NCBI GenBank assembly: GCA_023227965.1
Contig: JALOCA010000004.1
Span: 62,001 to 126,000 of the forward strand
DNA from: Lentimicrobiaceae bacterium
Lineage (GTDB): Bacteria; Bacteroidota; Bacteroidia; Bacteroidales; JALOCA01
Direction: 5' to 3'
Length of the DNA: 64,000 nucleotides
Shown in pieces: positions 16,450-23,929 of the stretch. The position numbers and the translations under genes were made by a program. Numbering within the stretch: the stretch's first letter is position 1; every line of letters begins with the position of its first letter. The notes under the pieces are model-generated. The model ran no database searches and had not been told where the DNA came from. It was given only the letters and a program-made list of their open reading frames with translations.

Positions 16450-17788
16450 ACGAATTACATTGACCACCATCGTCGCCACGATAATTATGGTAATATCTGC
16501 ATTGGCAGCAGGCTATCTGAGTGCATACAATTTAGACCCATGGTATTTACTTTTTCTTCTGCCGGTGCCATTTGCGGCATTCTCTATCATCAACAATGTA
16601 AATCAATCGAACCGCCATATTGCATTTTTTTTTGATGCCATCAGAAACGACGATTCTTCCCTGAAATTTCCAACCACTATTCGCCAGAAATCACTTCGTC
16701 ATTTATATCAAAGTCTCAATAGCTTGAATGATCGGATTAGTGAAATTAAAATGCAGAATACATACCTTGAAAAATACTATCAGGCCTTTATTCAGCATGC
16801 TACTACAGGGCTTATGGCTGTTAACCAAAATAATGAAGTGGAGGTTATGAACGAAAAAGCGTTTGAATATATTGGAATCCCTTCTTTTACGCCACTTCAT
16901 CTGATTCCGCTGAGAAATCCCGAGCTTTTCAGCATCCTGTCAGAAGTTCATCCTGGCAAGGCATATACCTATAAACGCTTTACCGGCGAATCGCAGGTTA
17001 ACCTCCTGATTCGTTCAAAAGAGATTCATTATTGTGGCAAGGTCTCTAAGTTGATATCCCTTCAGGACATCCGGCAGGAACTTGACGAAAAGGAGCTTGA
17101 ATCATGGCAGAACCTGATCCGGGTGCTTACTCACGAGATAATGAACAGCATTGCTCCGATTGTTTCACTCACCGGTACGCTGCGAAAATTCTTCGTTGAA
17201 GAAGAAAAGCCTGTTCAATCTGACCGGGTTGACAGGGAGACCATCGAAAATGTGGTTCAGGGATTGGATATTATTGAAGAACGTGGCTCCGGACTGATGA
17301 ATTTTGTGAGTAACTACCGGAAACTTACCCGGATACCTAAGCCGGAATTTACTTCATTTCAAATCCGCGAGTGGCTCGAGCACATCTGTATTCTTTTGCA
17401 AGAACAACTGCAAAACAGGCAGATAAATCTCGAACTTGAAATTGAGCCCAACGTAAAGGATTTGACTGGTGATAAAAAACTGTTAACGCAAGTCATGCTC
17501 AACATTCTAAACAATGCTATGGAAGCGCTGGATGAGATTCCGGAGAACCGTAAAATCAGGGTATCTGTAGAAACCTCAAAACAAAATCGTCCGATAATCC
17601 GTATCTCTAACAATGGTCCACCAATTTCTGAAGATACAACTGAGAAGATTTTTATTCCTTTCTTCACAACCAAAGAACATGGTTCGGGAATAGGGTTGAC
17701 CTTGTCTCGTCAGATATTAAGACTTCACAGAGGGAATATTTATGTAGAATCAGGTGAGCTGTCCACAAGTTTTATACTTACATTGTAG
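16439..17788 (+). CDS. Sensor histidine kinase, partner of the NtrC-type regulator
   Basis: The protein has 449 residues. Two N-terminal membrane helices (about 8-29 and 34-51) have almost no periplasmic loop, so sensing is probably within the membrane or cytoplasm. A linker and a PAS-like domain (about 112-210) are followed by the phosphoacceptor motif LTHEIMNSIAP (H232) and a HATPase domain with N-box LNILNNAMEAL, G1 RISNNGPP, F-box FIPFFTTK and G2 GSGIGL. The 11-base overlap with the response regulator gene indicates co-translation. The signal is unknown; envelope stress relieved by the adjacent exporter is one possibility. Confidence 0.9.
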   Translation: MGYKRITLTTIVATIIMVISALAAGYLSAYNLDPWYLLFLLPVPFAAFSIINNVNQSNRHIAFFFDAIRNDDSSLKFPTTIRQKSLRHLYQSLNSLNDRISEIKMQNTYLEKYYQAFIQHATTGLMAVNQNNEVEVMNEKAFEYIGIPSFTPLHLIPLRNPELFSILSEVHPGKAYTYKRFTGESQVNLLIRSKEIHYCGKVSKLISLQDIRQELDEKELESWQNLIRVLTHEIMNSIAPIVSLTGTLRKFFVEEEKPVQSDRVDRETIENVVQGLDIIEERGSGLMNFVSNYRKLTRIPKPEFTSFQIREWLEHICILLQEQLQNRQINLELEIEPNVKDLTGDKKLLTQVMLNILNNAMEALDEIPENRKIRVSVETSKQNRPIIRISNNGPPISEDTTEKIFIPFFTTKEHGSGIGLTLSRQILRLHRGNIYVESGELSTSFILTL

Positions 17789-17924
17789 TCTTGCTTAGTC
17801 TCATTTTTTGATAACTCTCTGCCTGGTTAAAGCCCTTAATATGTATCAAGTAATGTTGATTGCCTGTCGTTAGATTTATCTCAATTTTTAATCTATCGAA
17901 TCAAACAAGCTGCAATATTTGTAC

Positions 17925-19367
17925 TTATTCTATACAAATTTTACCAATAATTGTTTCATTGTCAATAAATAGCTTTGTTATATATATCCCCTTCGGTTTG
18001 TCCGCCAAATCAATACGAATGTTATTTTTGAATGTATTTGTTAGGATAACCTGACCTTTCAAATTGCTTATTTCAACAATCGTCGTTTTATCTGATAATG
18101 TATCTAACGATATGTTTATTAACCCACTTGTTGGATTGGGAAAAATTCTGGCACCCTGCTTCTCTATCTGATTAATTGCAGTTAATGGATTTACTTTAAT
18201 TTTTAATATTGATGAAGCAGTTGCTCCTGCCGTATCTGTAGCTGTTACTCTGAAAAGCAAAGTTTGAACAATAGTTGGCACACCATCAAAGGTACGTGTT
18301 ATGGTGTCAAAAGTCAACCATGCCGGTAAAGGGTTTCCATTGGCAAGTTTTGCACCGTAGGTTAGTGTATTGCTGCCATCATCATCAAAAAAAGTACTGT
18401 CGGAAATTGTATAATTGAATGACTGCCCAACGGTAACTGTCTGATCAGGGATTGAATTTTTTACATACGGTACAAAATTGGTATATTTCAGACTATCTAT
18501 AAAATTTGATCTCACCCAATGAATATCTTTATTTGACCCAAAAGTCATATATTTACCATCAGGTGTAATATCTCCCGAAGTTTCATCATATTGTGTATTG
18601 ATTTTATTTCCGAGATTTTTGGGATTCGTCCAAGTTCCGTCTATTTTCTTATATGCTATATAAATGTCATTTTGGCCATAACCTCCTGTTCGGATGGATT
18701 TAAGAATCATATAACTTTCATCGGGCGAAACATAAGGATCTCCCCATGTTTGAGAGCCAATGTAATTAATAGGATTGGGAAGAATAACTCTGGTTTGATA
18801 AACACCATTGGTGTATTGGCTTCGGCATATATATCCTGCACTGCTTGAAAAATATAATGAAGTGTCGCCAACTATACAAGGGTGATATTGATAGCTTTCA
18901 GAATTAGGAGGATTACCAAGGCTAATAGGATTACTCCAGATATTTCCCTGTTTACCGGAATAACTAATATCCGCTATACCTTGTGCATTAATAGCATTAG
19001 TCGCAAACATATATAAACGGTTGTTAGTAAAAGCAAAGAATGGTTCTCCAGTACCTCGTCCAACAGCGAATGGAATGGTATCAGGAGCTGTCCAATGATC
19101 ATTTTCATACTCAGTAAACATAATAAAGGGCAACTTCGTTGGGTCTGGATAAAACTCAATATTAAAAAAAGCAGATTTCCCATCGGGTGAAAAAGTTATA
19201 CAAGGCTCATTCCTACCAGGCAGCGAAATTAATCCGGGTGCAAAGATAATGGCAGAATCACCCGGAGGCGTTTGTCCAAAATACAAACTATCTGGGGGAA
19301 TTGATTGTGAAAATACAGCATTACCAAACAGGAAAAGTACGACTAATGCTAGTGCTAAATTTTTCAT
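17925..19367 (-). CDS. T9SS-sorted secreted protein with WD40/PD40-like propeller and cadherin-like domain
   Basis: The protein has 480 residues from the ATG at 19367 (MKNLALALV...). A signal peptide ends at AVFSQ. Residues about 40-300 hold PD40-like repeats (CITFSPDGKSAFF, YVSPDESYMIL, DITPDGKYMTFGSNKDI). A dystroglycan-type cadherin-like domain follows (VGQSFNYTISDSTF, PAWLTFDTITRTFDGVP). The last ~80 residues form a T9SS type A sorting domain (IFPNPTSGLINIS, NLKGQVI, PKGIYITKL). It should be exported across the outer membrane and attached or released there. It is convergent with the histidine kinase gene. The binding target is unknown. Confidence 0.85.
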   Translation of the reverse strand: MKNLALALVVLFLFGNAVFSQSIPPDSLYFGQTPPGDSAIIFAPGLISLPGRNEPCITFSPDGKSAFFNIEFYPDPTKLPFIMFTEYENDHWTAPDTIPFAVGRGTGEPFFAFTNNRLYMFATNAINAQGIADISYSGKQGNIWSNPISLGNPPNSESYQYHPCIVGDTSLYFSSSAGYICRSQYTNGVYQTRVILPNPINYIGSQTWGDPYVSPDESYMILKSIRTGGYGQNDIYIAYKKIDGTWTNPKNLGNKINTQYDETSGDITPDGKYMTFGSNKDIHWVRSNFIDSLKYTNFVPYVKNSIPDQTVTVGQSFNYTISDSTFFDDDGSNTLTYGAKLANGNPLPAWLTFDTITRTFDGVPTIVQTLLFRVTATDTAGATASSILKIKVNPLTAINQIEKQGARIFPNPTSGLINISLDTLSDKTTIVEISNLKGQVILTNTFKNNIRIDLADKPKGIYITKLFIDNETIIGKICIE

Positions 19368-19483
19368 GTTATAAAAGATTAAGATTAATAAAATTTTGCA
19401 CAAAGCAAGCACGAAGAATTGCCATTATCGTCCTTTTACGTGTAAATGGACTATTTTTTTAAAAAAATACAGAAAGGCTTTTG

Positions 19484-20587
19484 TTATTCAATATGTTTTG
19501 ACCGATATTCCTGCGGGGTCAAATTTGTATATAATTTAAACTGATTGTTAAAAGATGATTTTGAATTAAATCCAACTTCATAGAGAATTTCGAGTACCGT
19601 AAGTTTACTGTACTTCGAATCTGCCAGCATTTGCATACTTTCCTTAATACGATACTCAAGGATATAGCATTTAAAATTTTTATGGAAAGTTTCATTAATT
19701 ACTTGTGAGAGTATCCTGGGATTTACAGAAAGTTCATTTGCAAGAGATTCTAGTGATATTTCGGGATTGAGGAAGGGTTTATTTGTTTGCATATAGGAAT
19801 CCAGCTTTTGCAAATATTCTTTCTTTTCATGTTCTTTAAGCTTATTGTTTTTGTACTTCTCAACTATGTAATAAATATCAGGTTTTAACAATAGAAAGAA
19901 CATAATTGTATTTACAAATAAAAAAGCAATAAGAGCATATATGCTTGCTGTATATGCACACCACCAAGGTTTTCTTATGATCATATAAATTGCGAAAGAA
20001 TTCAAATTTACAATCCAAATAACAATAAATCCTAATAATAGAAATTGAAGCCAGGTATTATGGGAAGAAATTTTAATACGCTTATAAAAACCCCGAAAAC
20101 TAATATTCATTGATTTCATGCTCAATACAGATAGCACAATATATATAAAGCTGTGCGCCAGAATTAATATAGTGTCATATAGGTCTAATATAGATCCCCA
20201 TATAATAAAATTATTATTATAATTTTTATAGAAAATCATCAGGAATAAAAGAACTCCTATAAATGGCAAAAGATGAAATAAGCTGCGATAATTGATGATA
20301 TTTTTTCGTTTCAAAAATGAATTGACATAGAAGTATATTAATGGTCCGACCAGAAAAGAAGTTTGTCGTACAAAAAAAATAGATTTATGCCAATCTAAAA
20401 AATATTGAAAAGCGTAATTGCTTGTTACAAACGAATAGATAATTTGAAGGTTAAAAATCAACAAGAGTATTGCTAATATTTTGTTTTCATTGCTAAAACC
20501 CTTTTTAGTAACGAAGAAGAATAACGATAATATTATTGTCAGAAAAACACTGATAAGTGTTATTATGGTAAAAAAATTCAAAATCAT
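19484..20587 (-). CDS. Membrane-anchored AraC-family transcriptional regulator
   Basis: The 367-residue protein has about seven hydrophobic helices in the N-terminal ~240 residues (for example TIITLISVFLTIILSLFFF and LIAFLFVNTIMFFLLL). A cytoplasmic linker leads to a C-terminal AraC DNA-binding domain at about 265-365: the first helix-turn-helix includes SLESLANELSVNPRILSQVIN and the second ILYEVGFNSKSSFNNQFKLYTNLTPQEYR, the family signature. In Bacteroidota such proteins sense ligands at the membrane. The target is not known; the T9SS propeller gene lies 116 bases downstream on the same strand. A TATATTTG element is found 87-94 bases upstream of the ATG. Confidence 0.9.
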   Translation of the reverse strand: MILNFFTIITLISVFLTIILSLFFFVTKKGFSNENKILAILLLIFNLQIIYSFVTSNYAFQYFLDWHKSIFFVRQTSFLVGPLIYFYVNSFLKRKNIINYRSLFHLLPFIGVLLFLMIFYKNYNNNFIIWGSILDLYDTILILAHSFIYIVLSVLSMKSMNISFRGFYKRIKISSHNTWLQFLLLGFIVIWIVNLNSFAIYMIIRKPWWCAYTASIYALIAFLFVNTIMFFLLLKPDIYYIVEKYKNNKLKEHEKKEYLQKLDSYMQTNKPFLNPEISLESLANELSVNPRILSQVINETFHKNFKCYILEYRIKESMQMLADSKYSKLTVLEILYEVGFNSKSSFNNQFKLYTNLTPQEYRSKHIE

Positions 20588-20959
20588 AATTTATTCAAGT
20601 TAGTAAAATTTTCTACCGAAGCACTTTTGCTTTATTGCCAATATAATAGCATTTTATCCATCATTTACATTTGCAAATATAAATAGAAAGAGAAAAAAGT
20701 CAGTAAATTATTGAAAAATAGTCCAAAATTGGAAGAGAAAATGATAAATAAAACTGAATTAGATTATACCATTTTACTATCAGGGTCTTCTTTAGCGATG
20801 TTTGCTACTGCATATCAACTTAAATTACTGCTTCTATCTACAAGGCTAAATATTTAGCGGAATTTCATTCCCAATCCTATTATTATTTGGTTACTCTTTA
20901 TGGAATTTAAAAATAAAAACTAAAATTGTTGGTTAATGGAATTTGAACACCTTAGGAAT
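20588..20959. other. Gene-free upstream region of the AraC gene
   Basis: AT-rich, with no convincing coding frame. It contains the candidate promoter at 20674-20681. From about 20960 it passes into the second copy of the long repeat. Confidence 0.5.
20674..20681 (-). promoter_or_regulatory. Candidate Bacteroidota -7 element for the AraC gene
   Basis: The minus strand reads TATATTTG, a full match to the TAnnTTTG consensus, with 92 bases to the ATG at 20587. A matching -33 TTTG was not found at the usual distance, so the call rests on the -7 box. Confidence 0.4.
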
Positions 20960-21679
20960 GGTAATGCTTTCCTGATGGCATCACGACCTTAGCTGGCAAA
21001 ACGAAAACCTTTGCTTTAAACACAAAAACCTTTGTTTGCAACCTAAAAACCTTTGTTTGCGACCTGAAAACCTTTGCTCGCCATTCGCTAAGTTTTGTTT
21101 GCTGCTCGCTAACCTTAGTTAGCGACACGAAAACCTTTGTTTGCGACCCTCCGGGGGCTTCTGAAGTGTTTTACACTTTATATAGCGTGTTTTCCGGCAG
21201 GCTTTGTAAGATTTTCAGCGCTTATAGCGAGTTTTTCAGCAGTCATAGTAAGATCAACAGCGCGCATGAAGTGTTTTTCGGCGAATATATTGACTTTTTA
21301 GCGCTTGTGAACCATTTTCCACCCTTTACAGCATGTTTTTAGAGCATACTTTGCATTTTACTATAGATGCTAAGTGTTTTCACTGGCTATCTGCAAACTT
21401 TGTCTGCGTTCCCAATAACTTTACAATAATACAAAGAACCCAAAATTATTTCCCCTGCAAACTTTACAGTGGATATTTTTAACATACGGGCTTACTTTTT
21501 TTGTAGCCCTATAAAATATGTAACGCTTTTTTTATTTTCAAATTCAAATATAATAATTTTTTTAAAACAAAACTTTAATACACTCTCTTTTCCCATAATT
21601 TTAACAGATACTCCCACTCTAAACTTTAGAAAATTTTTAAATTTTGCTTTCTTATTTCTTAGTTTTTAAATTCTGCTTC
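20960..21679. repeat. Long dispersed repeat, copy 2
   Basis: This ~0.72-kb segment is a direct repeat of 10855-11527. It differs by having seven instead of two 21-bp units at its left end and by lacking about 58 bases near 21555. The conserved body contains no believable gene: the best plus-strand frame is stopped at different points in the two copies. Downstream, 21680-21869 holds the 8-bp AT-rich run (21714-21740) and a TAAACCTGTCAGGTTT palindrome near 21826, with no gene. Confidence 0.85.
20997..21143. repeat. Seven tandem 21-bp units inside long repeat copy 2
   Basis: Seven exact 21-bp steps start at 20997, 21018, 21039, 21060, 21081, 21102 and 21123. Most carry the core AAAACCTTTG followed by TTTG or CTCG. 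Units 5 and 6 are diverged (GCTAAGTTTTG, GCTAACCTTAG). There are no spacers, so this is a degenerate minisatellite. Confidence 0.85.
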
Positions 21680-21869
21680 CCGCAGCATTTTCAAATCACC
21701 AAATTAACTAATTAACTAATTAGCTAATTAGCTAATTAAAAACTCCCCGTCAGGCTGAATTTGCAATTTCTGCTCCGAACCTTAGAAAATTTGTAATTAC
21801 CTGCTTTCATGTTTTATTTTACGAGATAAACCTGTCAGGTTTCCGAAAATGCATTCACTATACCATGGG

Positions 21870-22499
21870 TTATGAACAGCCATTTACTTTTTTATATCCA
21901 TATTCATAAATTTCTAATTTTCCGTCGTCGTTAAATCCTAATCTAATCCACCCAATATACCATCCATTTTCATCCAGAAACTTATACACTATAAACTTAT
22001 TTTCCACATTGTGCCAGTTCCCACTGTAATATGATGTGTCATTAAACTCCCATGTAGTATCATTTATTTGAACAGGAACAGAACTGTAATAATCATATGA
22101 CAATGTAAATGGCTCATAGTCACCCCCTAAATTATCATAAATATCATTACAACTTACCAAATCGTTTTCATTGCATACCTTTATCCCAGATGAACCAAGA
22201 AGATAATAAAAATTTGAGTTAATGTGAGCCAAATAGGTTCCATGATAACCGTAAAAATTTCCAACATCGGCAACATATTTAAACTCTATATCATTTATTG
22301 AGTCACCATTAATATCTAATTCATACTTATAACCCGTAGCATTTGATGGAAAAATAATGTTGGGATCAAAATCTTGGTAAAAATCTGTAGAATTAGTCTC
22401 TCCAACTTTCATGGTTGTGTTTTCTTTTTGTTCTTTCTTACATCCAATCATAATCATGACGATTAGAATAATACATAGAATAGTACTTGTCTTTTTCAT
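21870..22499 (-). CDS. Hypothetical lipoprotein
   Basis: The protein has 209 residues from the ATG at 22499. Its N-terminus MKKTSTILCIILIVMIMIGC is a lipoprotein signal with the lipobox cysteine at C20, followed by charged KKEQKEN. The mature part is rich in Tyr, Asn and Asp and carries an Asp-rich pattern (YELDINGDSINDIEF), which could be a calcium-binding loop or simply a surface loop. No family is recognised. The frame remains open upstream into a remnant of a tyrosine recombinase; that extension is not considered part of the lipoprotein. The site is likely periplasmic or outer membrane. Confidence 0.65.
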   Translation of the reverse strand: MKKTSTILCIILIVMIMIGCKKEQKENTTMKVGETNSTDFYQDFDPNIIFPSNATGYKYELDINGDSINDIEFKYVADVGNFYGYHGTYLAHINSNFYYLLGSSGIKVCNENDLVSCNDIYDNLGGDYEPFTLSYDYYSSVPVQINDTTWEFNDTSYYSGNWHNVENKFIVYKFLDENGWYIGWIRLGFNDDGKLEIYEYGYKKVNGCS

Positions 22500-22595
22500 T
22501 TTGTATAGCTTTTTTGTTTTGGTTGTTATGTGCGTATATATTTCTGTAGTCTTGCTGTTTTCGTGTCTTAATGATTCCCGTATAAATCTCAAATC
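22500..22595 (-). pseudogene. C-terminal remnant of a tyrosine recombinase (XerD-like integrase)
   Basis: The minus-strand frame reads DLRFIRESLRHENSKTTEIYTH, matching the end of Bacteroidota site-specific integrases (DLRYIQELLGHxSSKTTEIYTH), including the third-box histidine and the nucleophilic tyrosine. Everything upstream of this ~30-residue piece is missing; the break lies at a copy of the dispersed AGCGGAATT palindrome. The fragment runs in frame into the lipoprotein start. Confidence 0.75.
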
Positions 22596-22622
22596 CCGCT
22601 CAGCCGGGACAGCTATGTTCCG

Positions 22623-22643
22623 AGCGGAATTGCAAATTCCTCT
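22623..22643. repeat. Dispersed palindrome, AGCGGAATT family
   Basis: AGCGGAATTGCAAATTCCTCT followed by CAGCAGGG. It is related to the copies at 9141-9161 and 23808-23828 and lies at the truncation point of the integrase fragment. Confidence 0.7.
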
Positions 22644-22823
22644 CAGCAGGGTGGTTCGTTGTTTTTGATTTTGTCGTTTCGCTTTTCATTTTTTTCGTTG
22701 TGTTCTGCCCCTCCTTTTGCCGTTTTTTCATCCGAAAATAATTTGTTATTAATATGCCGGATGGAGCTCGCATGTTATTATTTTCATGCAGGTTTGTGTT
22801 TTTATATAAACATGCTCGGTTCA

Positions 22824-23705
22824 TTAGTCATTTTCTTCGTAGTAATATGAGTAGTCAATCCCTTTCATAAACATTTCGCGGTCGTTTATTTTGGTGGTGA
22901 ACGCTTTATCCAAAAGTGATTTCAGAACACCACTTTGGGTTGGACTTAGCATCATTGCATTCATGTAATCTCGCTTGCTTATTTTACTCCAATCTACGCA
23001 TTTTTTGAGGCGTTTTTTTAGTATCAAATCCAACCATATTCGGGCGCTTCTGCCATTGCCTTCCATAAAAGGGTGTGCAATGTTCATTTCTACGTATTTG
23101 TTTACGATTTCGTCGAATGTAGTTTCGGGCATTGCTTCTATTTGCTTTAATGTGTCGCCTAAAAAGTGTGATACGGCAAATTGGAAACCACCTTTTGAAA
23201 TATTTTTTTGTCTGATTTGTCCCGCAAAATCATACAATCCGCCAAACAAATAAGCGTGTATTTGTTGCAACCCTTTGGTTGTACCAACTTCTATGCTGTT
23301 GATAAAAGAACTTTCAAACAGTGCATACGCTTTTGTTTTGCTTTTTCCGTCTATGCTTTCATCACTGTATGTAAACCAGTCAATAAACCGGTTTGCCTTT
23401 TTACCCGGAAATTCTTTGCCTAAGGCAACAATACCGTTATAATCCAACACATCGGCTAAGCGCTTTTTACCGTCCGGGGCAAGGAATTTCAACTGGGTAG
23501 TGGCACTAACCACTTGGCTGCTTTCTTTCTTAAACTTCGCTTTAAGATATTTCCAATAGTTGCGGGTTTTGGTGTAGTTGTCCTGGTCGGTGAGCACGGC
23601 AACAATATCCAATACACTAAACCACCACCTGGCGTTTTGCTCGTCCCAAACGGCCCGCACTTCGCGATCGTCAAAAAAACGTATGGATATTTTTGTATTA
23701 CTCAT
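22824..23705 (-). CDS. Bro-N / Fic domain fusion protein
   Basis: The 293-residue protein has two parts. Residues about 5-112 resemble the Bro-N domain of phage and virus regulators (ISIRFFDDREVRAVWDE, WWFSVLDIVAVLTD, LADVLDYNGIVALGKEFPG). Residues about 125-260 are a Fic domain with LQQIHAYLFGGLYDFAGQIR and the catalytic motif HPFMEGNGR at 211-219, complete with His, Asn and Arg. Fic enzymes usually transfer AMP from ATP to target proteins. An (S/T)xxxE(G/N) inhibitory helix is not obvious, and there is no separate antitoxin gene next to it. The Bro-N part suggests nucleic-acid-linked regulation. The neighbourhood (integrase remnant, helicase-nuclease, repeats) suits a mobile or defence gene. 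Confidence 0.85.
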   Translation of the reverse strand: MSNTKISIRFFDDREVRAVWDEQNARWWFSVLDIVAVLTDQDNYTKTRNYWKYLKAKFKKESSQVVSATTQLKFLAPDGKKRLADVLDYNGIVALGKEFPGKKANRFIDWFTYSDESIDGKSKTKAYALFESSFINSIEVGTTKGLQQIHAYLFGGLYDFAGQIRQKNISKGGFQFAVSHFLGDTLKQIEAMPETTFDEIVNKYVEMNIAHPFMEGNGRSARIWLDLILKKRLKKCVDWSKISKRDYMNAMMLSPTQSGVLKSLLDKAFTTKINDREMFMKGIDYSYYYEEND

Positions 23706-23807
23706 AATTTAAATGTTATCTATTCTGTCACTCTAAGATTTTCTGTCCAAAGTTTATGATAATTTTTATCTTGTAGTTGAGTTGGCATATTTTTATTTTA
23801 ATATAAT

Positions 23808-23828
23808 AGCGGAATTACAAATTCCGCT
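23808..23828. repeat. Dispersed palindrome, AGCGGAATT family (perfect copy)
   Basis: AGCGGAATT-ACA-AATTCCGCT is a perfect 9-bp inverted repeat with a 3-base loop, followed by CAGCCGGG. It is the cleanest copy of a family present at least three times in the window, always in spacers. Confidence 0.8.
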
Positions 23829-23929
23829 CAGCCGGGACAAAGCTCCAAGTTTGCATGTCAGCCCACTTGGCGCAAAACCATTGTGTGTGCCTTGCTAATT
23901 GCTCCACATCTTAACGCTGTTATCGGCTT

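Noticed and set aside
22600..22824. Minus-strand frame of 74 codons between the lipoprotein and Fic genes
   Set aside because: It runs through the dispersed palindrome, has low-complexity Lys/Thr composition and no recognisable domain.
23829..23929. Integron attC-like site in the spacer after the helicase gene (and similar sequences near 10650 and 28865)
   Set aside because: Short core-like sequences and partial inverted repeats occur, but no paired core sites with the correct spacing and no integron integrase gene are present.
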